Part shown: positions 47,290 through 61,960 of the stretch, piece by piece
How positions within the stretch are numbered: position 1 is the first letter of the stretch
Layout of the letters: each line of letters starts with the position of its first letter
NCBI RefSeq assembly: GCF_021347895.1
Contig: NC_067113.1
Location: 1,368,467-1,432,466 of the forward strand
Direction: 5' to 3'
Length of the DNA: 64,000 nucleotides
From: Acanthochromis polyacanthus
Lineage: Eukaryota; Chordata; Actinopteri; Pomacentridae
Made by a program: the position numbers and the translations under genes
Notes under the pieces: model-generated
Databases searched by the model: none
What the model saw: the letters and a program-made list of their open reading frames with translations, nothing else
Told to the model about the DNA's origin: nothing

Positions 47290-47640
47290 GTAAGTAGGTG
47301 AACCGAACTACTGGGAGCAGGCTTGATTGTAAAGTCTGACTGCAGCAGGAAGGAAGGACCTGCGGTATCTCTCCTTTAGACACCGCGGGTGAAGCAGTCT
47401 GTCACTGAAGGAGCTGCCCAGTGATCTTACTGTTTCCTGCAGGGGGTGGGGGGTGTCCTCCATGATAGACAACAGCTTTGCCATCATCCTCCTGTCTCCC
47501 ATCCTGTCTCCACAGGATCAAGGGGCCAGTCCAGGACAGAACTGGCTTTCTTAACCAGTTTATTCAGTTTCTTCTTGTCTGCAGTTATGATGCTGTCGCT
47601 CCAGCAGACCGCTAGACCCTGTGTTTGAAGCAGCTACCTA
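47290..47640 (-). pseudogene. LINE ORF2 C-terminal fragment
   Basis: Minus-strand frame with stops containing LGSSFSDRLLHPRCLKERYRRSFLPAAVRLYN, written here in parts: LGSSFSDRLLHPRC and KERYRRSFLPAAVRLYN. This Arg-rich end with SFLPAAVRLYN is typical of the C-terminus of fish non-LTR retrotransposon ORF2. The clade is not fixed by this fragment. Confidence 0.55.
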
Positions 47641-48529
47641 ATAAATGAGAGGAAGGACGGCAACATAAATCTGCAAAGCCTCCCACGATCAGCCAGAATT
47701 GTAGAGATGATAAACCTATGGTGCATAGGAATTTTGGTACTGTGTTTGTCAGAGTAGAGAGAAGATCAACCCTCATTACCAGACACCCAGCCTGGTTCAG
47801 AATTGATTTTTTGTTTGTTTTTTGTTGTTCCTGTGGAATGCATGAAAAACGCATTTCAGTGATCTCTTTATTCTGACATTCTGTGTATCTGTAATTTATA
47901 ACCTTCTGAAGTCTGAATGAAACACCACTTTGAGAGCAGCGTCAATGTGACACATTTGCTGTTGAAAGTGATGCTGAGATGGTAAAAACAGAGAGGGGTC
48001 ATTCAGAAGTGTGAAGCACTGGGATTTTAGTTTAGAGAAAGACTCACACAAGCTAAACTTTTGCCTGTCAGCATAAAGTGACTTCAAAGCAGCACTACAG
48101 CCTTGATATATCATTGGGTTGTCCTCTTCTTCAACTTGAAGTTTTACCAAACAGTCTTCCTCTTACTCAAAAGAAAGGCACTGAACCGGAAATGTTTTCA
48201 CCAGTTTTTGAATCCAATTTTGACTTGCCTTTTAATTCTAGTTTTGCATAACATCCTCAGCAAATTACATGAATTTCTTAGCTTTCCAGATGTTTGCACT
48301 GTTCTCATCTAGCAAAAAGATTGATCATATATCTGGTGCTTCACTGCTTAATGAATTATTCATTTCACTGGGATTTCTTCATGGGCATTCCTTTCACCCG
48401 AAGCCCTTTCCATACATGGGAAATGTAACTGCACTGACTTTATCAATCTATTAAAGAAGCGGCATTCTGTCATTCGGACTCAGGCCCTTTTTGTTGGTTA
48501 ATTTTCATCACAGCTTCATTCATACATTC
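47641..48529. other. No gene seen
   Basis: Small frames without domains and no recognised repeat ends. Confidence 0.35.
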
Positions 48530-49150
48530 ACCACAGTGATGGAGAGAGTTGCAGAAGAAGAATATGTTAGTCTGAATGAATCAACTCCTCCTCGTCATAT
48601 TAACTGTCATATTCCTCAAATCACAGGCCGAGGAGGAGGAGTGGCAGCAATCTACCACTCTGGCTTAATAATGCAACAAAGACCTTAATCCAGTTACAGC
48701 TCATTTTGAAAGTCTTACTCTTAGTCATTTACACCCAGACTGGAAAGCTCAGAAACCAGTTTTATTTGTTGTTGTACATTGTCTGCCTGCACCTTTCTGA
48801 GTTTTTATCTCAATTCTCAGACTTTTTATCTGACTTAGTGCTTTGTTTAGATGAAATCATTATTGTAGGTGATTTTAACATTCATGTTGATGTTGACAGT
48901 GACAGCCTTTCAACTGCATGTAGTTCATTATTGGACTCAACTGGCTTTTCTCAGTGCATAAATAAACCAACTCAAAGTTTTAATCACACCCTTGACCTTG
49001 TCCTGACTTGTAGCATACAAACTGAGCAGTTAACAGTATTTTCCCAGAGCCCTCTTCTGTCTGACCATTTTTAATAACATTTCAATTTACAACTATGGAT
49101 TGTATAGCAGTTGGGAATGAATGTCAATACAGTAGATGTCTGTCTTACAA
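48530..49150 (+). pseudogene. LINE endonuclease fragment
   Basis: The frame reads EIIIVGDFNIHVDVDSDS, then NHTLDLVLTCSIQTEQ and SPLLSDHF before stops. GDFN, TLDLVL and SDH are the closing motifs of the endonuclease domain in L2/CR1-type LINEs. Upstream DNA at 48540-48700 (GGVAAIYHSGL) fits the same domain. It is truncated by the RTE LINE at about 49195. Confidence 0.75.
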
Positions 49151-49194
49151 TGCTGTAACCAAATTTAAGGAAGTGATAGCATCACTATTAGCAA

Positions 49195-51816
49195 ATGTGG
49201 CCGCAAGGGGACACGAGCCAGTGTCATATTGTGCCGGTCCCAAGCCCGGATAAATACAGAGGGCTGTGTCAGGAAGGGCATCCGACTTAAAACTTTGGCC
49301 GAATCAAGCATGCGAATCAAATGTATGACTTCCATACCGGATTGGTCAAGGCCAGGGTTAACAACAACCGCCATCGGTGCTGTTGACCTACAGGGTGCCG
49401 GTGGAAAATGGACGACTGTTGGTCAAATAAGGAGGGGAGGAAGGTGTGTTCGTAGGAAGAGAGAGAAGAGGAACACCAAGACTCTAGGACTGAGAGTACG
49501 GACTTTGAATGTTGGAACTAGGACAGGAAAAGGTAGAGAGCTGGTTGACATGATGCAGAGGAGGAAGGTGGACATAATGTGTGTCCAGGAGACCAGGTGG
49601 AAAGGTAGTAAAGCTAGAAGCTTAGGAGCAGGGTTCAAGTTGTTCTACCATGGGGTAGATAGGAAGAGAAATGGAGTAGGAGTTATCTTGAAGGAGGAGT
49701 TTGTTAGGAATGTCCTGGAGGTAAAAAAGAGTGTCAGATCAAGTGATGAGCCTGAAGCTAGAAATCAAAGGTGTGATGTTCAATATTGTTAGTGGGTATG
49801 CTCCACAGGTAGGATGTGAGCTGGAGGAGAAGGAGAAATTCTGGTTGGACCTTGATGAAGTGATGCAGAGCATCCCTAGAAGTGAGAGAGTTGTCATTGG
49901 TGCAGACTTCAATGGACATATTGGTGCAGGAAACAGAGATGATGAGGAGGTCATGGGCAGGTTTGGTATCCAGGAGAGGAACGCAGAAGGACAGATGGTG
50001 GTTGACTTTGCAAAAAGGATGGAAATGGCTGTAGTGAATACTTTCTTCCAGAAGAGGAAGGAACATAGGGTGACCTATAAGAGTGAAGGTAGGAGCACAC
50101 AGGTAGACTACATCTTGTGTAGACGGTGTAATCTGAAGGAGATCAGTGACTGCAAAGTAGTGGTAGGTGACAGTGTAGCCAGACAGCATAGGATGGTGGT
50201 GTGTAGGATGACCCTGGTGGTGAAGAAGATGAAGAGGGCAAAGGCAGAGCAGAGGACCAAATGGTGGAAGCTGAAAAAGGAAGAGTGTTGTATGACTTTC
50301 AGGAAAGAGTTGAGACAGGCTTTGGATGGTCAGGAGGTGCTTCCAGATGACTGGACAACGACAGCAAATGTAATCAGGGAGACAGGTCACAGAGTACTTG
50401 GTGTGTCATCTGGTAGGAAAGGAGATAAGGAGACTTGGTGGTGGAATGAGGAGGTGCAGGAGTGGATCCAGAGAAAGAGGTTAGCTAAGAAGAAGTGGGA
50501 CACTGAAAGGACTGAAGAGAGTAGACAGGAGTACAGGGAGATGCAGCGTAAGGTGAAAGTAGAGGTGGCAAAGGCCAAACAAGGGGCTTATGATGACTTG
50601 TATGCTAGGTTGGACAGTAAGGAGGGAGACACTGATCTGTACAGGTTGGCAAGGCAGACAGACAGAGATGGGAAGGACGTGCAGCAGGTTAGGGTGATAA
50701 AGGATAAGGATGGAAGTGTGTTGACAGGTGCCAATAGTGTGATGGGAAGATGGCAAGAGTACTTTGAAGAGTTGATGAATGAGGGAAATGAGAGAGAACG
50801 AAGAGTAGAAGAGGTGACTGCTGTGTCTTGGAGAGGTAGCAGTAGAATTTCTGACTGGGTTGTTCAACGGGATCTCAGATAGTGAGAAGATGCCCAAGGA
50901 ATGGAGGAGAACTGTGCTGGTGCCCATCTTTAAAAACAAGGGAGATGTGCAGAGTTGTGGCAACTACAGAGGAATAAAGCTGATGAGCCACACCATGAAG
51001 CTATGGGAAAGAGTAGTTGAAGCTAGACTAAGGGCAGAGGTGAACATCTGTGAGCAGCAGTATGGTTTCATGCCAAGAAAGAGTACAACAGATGCAATAT
51101 TTGCTTTGAGGATGTTGATAGAGAAGTACAGAGAAGGTCAGAAGGAGCTGCATTGTGTCTTTGTAGATTTGGACAAAGCTTATGACAGGGTGCCCAGAGA
51201 GGAACTGTGGTTTTGTATGAGGAAGTCTGGAGTGGCAGAAAAGTATGTTAGAGTGGTGCAGGACATGTATGATGACTGTAAGACAGTGGTGAGGTGTGCT
51301 GTAGGTGTGACAGAGGAGTTCAAGGTGGAGGTGGGACTACATCAGGGATCAGCTCTGAGCCCCTTCTTGTTTGCTATGGTGATGGACAGGATGACAGACA
51401 AGGTTAGACAGGAGTCTCCATGGACTATGATGTTTGCAGATGACATTGTGATCTGTAGTGAGAGCAGGGAACAGGTGGAGGAGAAGCTAGAGGCGTGGAG
51501 GTTTGCCCTGGAAAGGAGAGGAATGAAGGTTAGCCGCAGCAAGACGGAGTATCTGTGTGTGAATGACGGGGACCCAAGTGGAAGAGTGAGGTTACAGAGA
51601 GAAGAGATCAAGAAGGTGGAGGATTTTGAGTCCTTAGGGTCAACAGTTCAGAGCAATGGAGAGTGTGGAAAAGAGGTGAAGAAGCGTGTACAGGCAGGCT
51701 GGAACGGCTGGAGAAAAGTGTCAGGTGTGATAGAAGAGTTTCCGCTAAAATGAAAGGAAAGGTTTACAAAACTGTAGTGAGACCAGCCATGTTGTTTGGT
51801 CTGGAGACAGTGTCCC
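49195..51816 (+). pseudogene. RTE-clade LINE, endonuclease and reverse transcriptase
   Basis: Leader with CCGGTCCCAAGCCCGGATAA, then an endonuclease: RVRTLNVGTRTGKG, VQETRWKGSKA, VVIGADFNGHIG and QVDYILCRR. A frameshift lies near 49730. The reverse transcriptase has CGNYRGIKLMSH, FVDLDKAYDRVPR (motif A), GLHQGSALSPFLF (B) and MFADDIVICSE (C). A deletion plus frameshift near 50815 removes roughly 30 codons before CLGEVAVEFLTG, and another shift occurs near 51733. The gene is dead, although catalytic motifs survive. It resumes after a hAT insert at 53489. Confidence 0.9.
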
Positions 51817-53488
51817 CATAGGCGTTTCTAGCCCATTTTTGGGGGTGCTAAATTGAATCCCAGCACCCCTAAAATTTAAAAGATTTTTATTTTTATTTTT
51901 TGTATCGCATGTCTTTTTTTTTTAACAAACCAGAAAAGTGTAAAAACCATACAGTACTTGGTTGATACGTAATATTTTAACAACAAAAAAACAGCACCCC
52001 CCTCCCCCAATCCTGCCTCAAAATGGTTTGATCCTGCTCAACTTTCCCAACTCGGGCTCTGAGCCTACTTGCAGAGCTAAGCGCTGCCCCACAGAAGGTA
52101 ATGTGCCGTAGTGGTGTCAGTACCTGGTTTGAACTTCTACCACTCAGTACCAACACATTATTATCATTACCAGTCCTCATTTTTGCTGCATTTAATCAAA
52201 GGTTACTGTTTATGTTGTTAGGTAGGAGTTAGCTTACGTTTTTTCTAGCTAGCAAACGTTACAGGTGGTCAGTGTCTGTTTGAATTGGACTGAGAGAAGC
52301 TAGCTGTTGTGTCAGCGCATGAATTAATATTAAAGCCAAGGTACTACTGACTAGCTAACTGACCGGATGTCCATTAACATTATAACTCCTATTGTGTGAG
52401 TGTGCAGACAGACAGCCTCATCATGGACATAAGATAGTTTTTTCGAAGAAAAGAGCCAGGTTCAGGTAAGAGTGTAAGATCAAATGGTTTATTTATCAAG
52501 AGTAATGTTGTAAGTTGGATCAATGTATCAGTGTTTACATCTGTTACCAGACATAAAACACATTGTTTGGTTATTTGCCTTTAGATTGACATTACAAAGA
52601 GAGAGAGAGGACGTTATTTATTTGTATTCTTATTGGTATTTTTTCATATTTATATAATTTTTCCTCTAGCTGAATACAATCTATTTGTGTATGATTGTCA
52701 GTCCAAAGAGGGAGAGACGAAAAAGGGGAAGGAGAGGAGAGAGTGCAAAGTCAGGAAGAACCAGGTAAGAAAACAAACAGAGAATAGTGGCAAGCAAAAC
52801 ACCAACTGTTAAGATGACAAAGAAAAACATTCATTCACAATATAATTTTACATATATGTCATGGAGGTTATGTGTTCTCCCCACATTAAATGCTTTCCAG
52901 AAGTACACTTAACAGATATCAGTGGACTTCATTCTAAACAGAACATCATTACATTTTCCTAATTGTCTATTTGTTTTTCTATTTGTTTAATTTCAGTATA
53001 ACAGGAAGAGAACAAGGAGAGACTCTGGGAGATGAGTGCGTGCAGACCAGGGAAAGAAATGCTGTGCATCACATTTCAAATAAAAGTCAAAAAATAAGTC
53101 CTAGGTCCATTTTTATTTTTCTGTTTTTGTTTTTTTGGTGCTTGGTATAGGGGGCTGGTTTACTCCAGAAACATACATGCTGTTTATGTGTATGTTGAGG
53201 AGCTGCTGTATCTAAATGAGTCGTCTTTTCCCAGAAATTAGGACTACGAAATGTTTCTTTTAAGATTCCAGTGCATTCTTCCTTTGCGGTGATTCAGCAT
53301 TTAAATAAACTTTATCAGATTGGATGGTTTAGTCACAGACCTTTTCAAAAAGTGTTATGCTTTTCTTTCACAAATGTGGGAGTGAAACTGCATCAAAACG
53401 TACAAAACAATGAAGAAATTTATCTTGCCTGGCTGGGCACCTCTGGGTGCTCAGCACCCCTAAACCTCTGATACGAGAATCACCCCTG
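51817..53488. mobile_element. hAT element nested in the RTE LINE
   Basis: Begins CATAGGCGTTTCTAGCCC and ends GAGAATCACCCCTG, versions of the CAGGGGCGTTTCTAG hAT terminus. LINE coding sequence flanks it (GLETVS before, LRKRQAAELEVAELK after). The GGGGGTGCTAAATTG and GGTGCTCAGCACCCC subterminal motifs are typical. It holds splice-site-flanked blocks and an AATAAA at about 53083 but no catalytic domain. I could not see an exact 8-bp duplication. Confidence 0.75.
52423..52465 (+). pseudogene. First-exon remnant of a hAT transposase
   Basis: ATG then Asp-Ile-Arg, a TAG, then FFRRKEPGSG, ending at a donor (TTCAG/GTAAG). MDI-(R/K)-x-FF-(K/R)-RK is the usual start of hAT/ZMYM-type transposases. The TAG sits where the residue between Arg and Phe should be. 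Confidence 0.6.
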
Positions 53489-53720
53489 AGGAAAAGACAG
53501 GCGGCAGAGCTGGAGGTAGCAGAACTGAAGATGCTGAGGTTCTCTTTGAGAGTGACCAGGATGGATAGGATCAGGAATGAGTACATCAGAGGATGGATGT
53601 AGTTAAAGAGGACATGAAGGTAGTTCGTGTGAGAGAAGAGGATGCAGAAGACAGGGTTAGATGGAGGCAATTGATTCGCTGTGGCGACCCCTGAAGGGAA
53701 AAGCCAAAAGGAAAAAAAGA
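53489..53720 (+). pseudogene. RTE LINE, 3' end
   Basis: LRKRQAAELEVAELKMLRF and the tail GCTGTGGCGACCCCTGAAGG followed by an A-rich end near 53710-53720, the typical 3' end of fish RTE elements. The integrase exon starts immediately after. Confidence 0.85.
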
Positions 53721-53947
53721 AGAGTGGCCTCCCTATATAGCCAAATGACAGATGAAGAGTTGGATGCAATAGTTTCAGACATTAAGTCAACGATGCCACA
53801 CTGTGGGTACCGAATGATGAAAGGAGCCCTTAAATCCAGGGGTTACCTGGTTCAGTGGGACCGCATAATAGCTTCAATGAACAGAGTGGATACCATAGGT
53901 GTGTTGACAAGACTGACCGCAATGGGATGCATTGTAAGACGCACATA

Positions 53948-55575
<1,628 letters not shown>

Positions 55576-55806
55576 TATTCTGTGCCTTGCCCACGGTCTC
55601 TTGTCCACAGAGACACCAACCACAAGTTGATTAGGTAAGAAAGTACAGTATGCATGTACAGGTAATATCAAAATTTGGAACTTTCATCCAAAACAACCAA
55701 ATCGAAGAGAAATATATAATTGGAATTTTGAGTAACATGGAAAAGCCAGTGTTCCACAAAATTCCATGTCAATTGTCCTGTTGCTTTTATCATGTAAATT
55801 TTTCAG

Positions 55807-55917
55807 AGTAAGAGCCGATCAAGGAGTGGTGAATGTTGATGTGGCATGCCTCATGTTCTCAGTTCGTGGTACTGGAATTGGGAGTTTCATAACTGGGAAA
55901 AGTGTGAACAACCAAAG
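55807..55917 (+). pseudogene. Integrase-domain gene, following exon
   Basis: Acceptor TTTTTCAG, then VRADQGVVNVDVACLMFS and GTGIGSFITGKSVNNQ, ending AAAG/GTAGAT. VRADQG carries the second catalytic Asp. Splicing from 55634 keeps the frame, but about 40 residues usual between the two Asp motifs are absent, and the exon with the catalytic Glu (RIERLWRD region) is not seen. Confidence 0.72.
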
Positions 55918-55923
55918 GTAGAT

Positions 55924-55952
55924 TCTATTTATTTATTTATTTATTTATTCAT
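55924..55952. repeat. (TTTA)n microsatellite
   Basis: About seven TTTA units. Confidence 0.9.
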
Positions 55953-56059
55953 TAATTAGCAAACCACCCACCACAAATTATATCCAAAGACTTACAATTC
56001 AGGGCTTTAGCAATCATTTAGAATACCATAGCAAACTATGCAACAACCTGATAACCAGT

Positions 56060-57550
56060 ATATGGAGTTATCTCATTAATTCTTAAAAAGGACCGTGATC
56101 CTTTGTCTGTTTCATCTTATTGGCCAATTTCCCTTCTTTCTGTTGAGACTAAAATATTGACTAAAATACTATCAAATCGCCTCAAAGACATAATTGCAAA
56201 ACTCATCCACGCGGATCAGACTGGGTTTATTCCCAAATGATATATTTATTTTAATATGCGGAGATTATTTAATTTAACTTACAACCCAGCAAGAAGCTCT
56301 GATGACTCTGTGGTTATAGCTTTAGATGCCAAGAAAGCTTTTGACCAGGTTGAATGCCCATATATGTTTGCTGTGTTATCGAGGTTTGGATTTGGTGACT
56401 CCTTCATAAATTGGATTAGAGTCTTGTACAAGGAACCTACTGCTTCTGGTTTAACTAATAATAATCTCTCAGTACCGTTTCGACTACACCGTGGCACCTG
56501 TCAGGGTGATCCCATTTCTCCTTTTGTTTTTGCCTTAATCCTAGAACCTCTTTCAGCTCAGTTACGCCTGAATCCTGATATTTTACCAATAATACATGGT
56601 GACACTTCACATAAGATTTCTGCTTATGCAGATGATGTGGTTATATTTATAACTAAGCCGAAGACATCTCTTTATCCTCTGCTACATTTAATCAACGAAT
56701 TTGGTCTTTATTCTGGTTATAAAATAAATTGGATGAAAAGTGAGCGCATTTCTTCCCTTAAAGATTTTTATGTAGATGGACATCTTGTGTCTTTTCAACA
56801 ATTGCGAGTCAAATATAATCTTCCAAATTCTCATTTTTTTTTTTAGATTTTTACAGGTTCATTATTTCCTCAGAGCTGGTGTCTCACAATATGAATCTAT
56901 TCTCCAGAACACAGCACTTGACAGTTTTATATCTGTGGAACCATATACTAAATGTGCTGTTTCTCATCACTATAATGTTTTATTAACTTTACAAAGCCCA
57001 CCATCTGAGGCTTTCAGGGTTCAATGGCAGAAAGAACTGGGAGTGGACATCTCAGAGGATATTTGGCAAGATTGTATCAAGAACATATATGGCAGTTCTA
57101 TTAATGCCAGGAATACTCTTATCCAGTTTAAGGTTGTTTATATATTATATTTTTTCCCCCACTAAGTTAAAAAAAAGATTTGTCAGAATGCCTCAGATAT
57201 GTGTATCAAATGTGTATGTTTGATTTCCTCACTAAAGCAATGGGTGGGAGTGTACCATGTGCTCCCCTCACTGTTTTGTTTGGTGTGACTGACTTGGACT
57301 GGGGAAGAAATAAGTATGAAGCACAAGTTATATCACTGTGTACATTGTTGGCCAGGAAGATGATATTGCTGTGCTGGAAGTATGACAAACCTCCTTCATT
57401 TGAAATGTGGCCAAAAGAATTGGGAAATGTATTGCACTAAGAGAAAATTAGATACATGTTGACTAATCGATTAAGTTTATTTTTCAAAACTTGGCGACCA
57501 GTTATGAGTATGTTGGACAATCTTAAGTAACTCAGACTCTTGATATTCTT
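56060..57550 (+). pseudogene. L1-like LINE, reverse transcriptase fragment
   Basis: ISLLSVETKILTKILSNRL, HADQTGFIPK then TGA, ALDAKKAFDQVECPY (motif A), HRGTCQGDPISPFVFAL (B) and SAYADDVVIF (C). This is the reverse transcriptase of an L1-type ORF2. The longest open piece is 56256-56846. Further frames with shifts run to about 57440 (CAPLTVLFGVTDLD). It is 5' truncated and 3' unclear. Confidence 0.82.
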
Positions 57551-57839
57551 GTTTTTATTTTAATGTCTGTTCTTGTCTCAATAATATTGATGTGCACCTG
57601 TGATATCACTACCTGTTTCTGTTGTTCTGTTATATTAAAAAACAAGTTTCTGCAGTCCTGCAAACGTAATATTAGTATTAATGTTTAGCTTTAACTCTTG
57701 TGCGTGGTGCCCGCCTCGGTGGGTGTGTAATCGACCCCAGGTTCCTGGGAGACCAGACATGGACACCTTCAGAATGTGTTTTTTTTTAATTAAAGTATTA
57801 TTTATGTAGAAATAAATATCATGTCTCTCGTGCACTTAC

Positions 57840-57903
<64 letters not shown>
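57840..57903. repeat. (GA)n microsatellite
   Basis: About 31 GA units. Confidence 0.97.
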
Positions 57904-57905
<2 letters not shown>

Positions 57906-58407
57906 TTCAGGGAGGGAATATACGTAGTCCACCTCAAAGAGGCCGGAGAGTCTGTCATTAACCAAAGGGGAGGAAAAACACGAACAACAAGGAGGACTAC
58001 AACAACAAAAAAAGATATGCCGTCTGCCATCGGCAAGAGGGCAGATAGCCAGGCTTCTGAGACGTGACCCGAGATGGTCAGAGCCAAGCCAGCACGACCA
58101 GATAGCGACTACGACGACAACGGAGGACGAGTACGAGGAGGACACAAGAAGAAGAAGAAGAAGAAGAACAAAAAAAGAATAAAAAACAACCCTGTGGGGT
58201 GGGGGGGAGAGTGTTGTGTTCAGGTGGAGTCACTCTTTATGGTGACAAGTTGTGTCTGACATGTGGTCAGCCAATGTGAGCAAATATAACAAAAATAAAA
58301 CAACAACCGCATGTGACCACCACACCAGAGTAAACCTGTGGTTTTTGTGTGCGTGTGTTTGTTTTTTCTTTCCATGCATGTGTGCGTGTGTAAAACAAAA
58401 AGAGAAA

Positions 58408-58890
<483 letters not shown>

Positions 58891-59639
58891 CCTGGTGAGA
58901 CGGGGGGAGTAAGAAGAAAGCCCATCCGTCGGAACAAACAATAAACAACAGCCCGTCGGACGGCCCCGACCTGGTTGGACGGAGTAAGAAGATAAAAGAG
59001 CCTGTTGGTCGGGCAAAACAAAAACAATATAAACATGACGGTGCCCCCCCCCCATCATCATCACCACCACCACAACCACTACTACAACTACCGCCACCAG
59101 CACCACCACCAGTACCGCTGCCGCCCTTGCCACTGCCTACACCCAAAAGGCATTGACCGGATTTTGTTTCTTTTGTTCTTTATTCATGACCATGGGGCTC
59201 TCCTCAGCCACGGATAGCAAGTCACCGATAGAGGGTGCGACGACGACGATGATGACGACAAGGAGATGGGGATCCAGGACGAGAGGGAGGAAGAGTAGGA
59301 CAACATGCTCCTCGTGCTCACACACCGATCTCGGGACCCGGAGAGACCCTGAGGCCGCTGCAGCTGCACAACAGCGACGACGGCAAAGACAACAACGCCA
59401 ACAGCGGCAACTGAGACAAGAACGACACGAACAACAAAGAGAACAACGAGAACGACGACAAGAAGAAGAACAAGATCGACGATTAAAAAAACCTCGAAAA
59501 CCACTCATGAACGGGGTAAAAGTGACCGCTGCCACTGCACAACAGCAATGACACCACCGCCGCCACCACCGATACCACCAACAAGAATGAGAACCAGAAC
59601 CGGAACCGGAACCACCTCCTCAGAGTCCTAGGACCGAAA

Positions 59640-60276
59640 CGGCCTCCTCCTGCAGTCTTCCGCCGCCGGAGTCGGACGAAGGAAGAACCACCGAGGTCCT
59701 ACAACGCTCCAGCAGCAGCAGCAGCTCAATCCGCGAGACAAGTACATCAGAGGAGGCGAACCAACCCCGAGGAGGAGGAGCACGACGACGGAGATGAGGA
59801 CGAGGGCGGCCTCCTTCTTCTTCTTCGCCTCCATCCGGCTCTGGGACCCATGGCCTTCGCCAAAGACGGGCCCAAAGACATAGTCTCCATGTTCCTGGCG
59901 TTCATCCGCCCGCCCAGAGATCCAGGACACGGTCATAGAGATGACCAATCTCGAGGTGGAGGGTAGTAGAGGCCGAGGCTCCGGACGGCTGGAGAACAAT
60001 GGACAGGGACGTGGTTTAGAGCTTACCTGGGGCTCGCTCATTTCTGTCTGGTGTGTACAGGTCCAGAGGCGAGGGCCTGCGAGAGCCTCTGGGGATCCGG
60101 ACACCGGACGACTGCTGGTGCTGCGCTCCAGCATGCCACTAAAAACGTTCAGGGCATACTCCAGCGCGCTGTGGTTTGATGACAGAAGGACCAGAGTCCA
60201 GGCGACGTCGCCTCTCTTCAGACAAGTTGGCCGCAGCGACGAGACAAGTGTGGGACGCTGTGGCGAACCAGGTTGA
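59640..60276 (+). pseudogene. piggyBac (PGBD-like) transposase relic
   Basis: Over several frames: FAKDGPKDIVSMFLAFIRPP near 59848-59915, then IQDTVIEMTNLEVEG near 59922-59965, and SMPLKTFRAYSSALWFDDRR near 60130-60190. These match the region just before and within the start of the DDE domain of PGBD-type transposases. Frameshifts at about 59920 and 60000-60120 destroy it. No catalytic Asp region is recoverable beyond 60280. Confidence 0.75.
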
Positions 60277-60465
60277 GAGGGCATAGCCCCTCCTCGGCAT
60301 CCTTTAGGAGACATAGCGCCTTCCCCCAAGGCCAGAAGAGACTTACGACCGCCCCAACACCAAGTGGCCCCCCTGCAGTGCCCACTCCAACATCCTGTGG
60401 TTCCCCTGTGGTAGTAGTCTCCCCTGTCCTGTCTCCAGTCCCACTCCCCGAAAGGCCCTCAGTTC

Positions 60466-60775
60466 TCGATTTAGTTCAGTCCCCAACTCTTTGTTTCGTT
60501 CAGTCCCCAGTTTCTTCCCCCGAAGATTCCCTAGCTCTAGTCCAGCTCCCCGAAAGGTCCCCAGTCCAGTCCCAGTCCAGTTCAGTCCCAATTCAGTCCA
60601 ACTATAGTTCAGTCCTCGTCCAATCTAGCTATTGTCCAGTTCTAGTCCAGGCCAGTTTCAATCCGATCCAGCCATTGTCCAGTCCAGTTCTAGTCCAGTT
60701 CAGCTTGAGGTCAGTCCTGTCCAGGCCAGTCCTAGTCCAGCATACTTCCAGTCCAGTCCAGCTCTGCCCCCGGAG
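60466..60775 (+). repeat. Degenerate CAGTCC-type short-period repeat
   Basis: Dense variants of CAGTCCAGT, TTCAGTCC and TAGTCCAG. It gives long Ser-Pro-Val-Gln-rich frames with no domain. Confidence 0.8.
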
Positions 60776-60799
60776 GGGCCCCCAGCTCCTGTGTCACCC

Positions 60800-61960
60800 C
60801 CGGAGGGGGTCAGCTTGATTTAATGGATGCTTTTAGACTCAAACATCCCCAGTCCAGAGAGTACACGTGGGTGAGGGTCTGTAACAGCCAGGTGTGTGCA
60901 GCCAGACTAGATCGCTTGTACTTTTCCACCACTCTCAACCCCAGACTGCTGCACTGTAGCATCTGCCCTGTTGGCTTTACAGATCATCATTTAGTGACAG
61001 CTGTAATTTCACTTTGTCCAGGTGAAAGGGTTAAGTCCTGCTGGCACTTTAACAACAGGTTGCTGCAGGACAGGAACTTCTGTCAGACATTTGAGCTATT
61101 TTGGAATAACTGGAAAACTAAAAATGTTCATTTTGACTTTCTGAAGCTGTGGTGGGAAGTTGATAAAACACAAATCCGTATTTTTTGTCAACAATATACT
61201 GCATATTCTTCTGTCAAAGTAAAAACAGCTATTAGAGGCCTGGAGCAGGAAATAAAGAATATGGAAGAGGGACTTAGACAGGACTCTGACACCAGCAAAG
61301 GGCCCATACTGCGGGAGAAAAGGATGGAGCTGAGCTCACTCCTGCAGGAGAGAGTGAAAGGCGCTCTAATCAGGTCCCGGTACATTCAGCTTAAGGACAT
61401 GGATGCTTCAAGCGCTTTCCTCTTCAGTCTTGAGAGGTCAGCGGTGCAGAAAAGGCTGATATCCAGTCTGATGCTGCCAGGAGGCAGGGTCACCACAGAT
61501 CCGGCAAAGACGAGGAGCCATGCTATGGGTTTTTATATCAATTTGTTTGACAGTGAATCCTGTGATATGGAGTGTCATAAGAGTCTGCTGGATGGTCTTC
61601 CTCAGCTTGGTCCTGGAGAAAGAGCGACCCTGGATCAGGAGGTGTCACTGGATGAGCTGACAGTTGCTGTTCACCAGATGTCATCAGGACGAGCTCCAGG
61701 GATTGATGGATTGTCTATAGACTTTTTTAAGTGTTTCTGGAAAACTCTTGGACATGATCTACACTGTGTCCTGACGGAATGCTGGAGAAGTGGGTCACTT
61801 TCAGTATCATGTCAACATGCCATTCTGTCCTTGTTGCCTAAAAAAGGCGATTTGGTAGGGTGGATCACTCTTATTTTTCTGCACTTAGAGCTTTTGGTTT
61901 TGGTGATGGATTTCTGTCTTGGTTGGGTTTACTGTATAATAATGCACAGTGTTTGGTGAA
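60800..61960 (+). pseudogene. Tx1-like LINE ORF2, 5' part (5' truncated)
   Basis: It starts inside the endonuclease: LMDAFRLKHPQSREYTWVRV, AARLDRLYFS and VGFTDHHLVTAVI. The Tx1/L1-type linker follows, then VAVHQMSSGRAPGIDGLSI and ILSLLPKKGDL. At about 61855 a deletion jumps from KKGDL to the region coding for VDHSYF-like sequence, removing reverse transcriptase motif A. The frame continues out of register to 61959. Confidence 0.85.

Noticed and set aside
49758..50390. Minus-strand 210-codon frame
   Set aside because: Shadow of the RTE LINE endonuclease coding strand.
59628..60329. Minus-strand 233-codon frame
   Set aside because: Antisense to the piggyBac transposase relic and the GC-rich low-complexity DNA. 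No recognisable domain.
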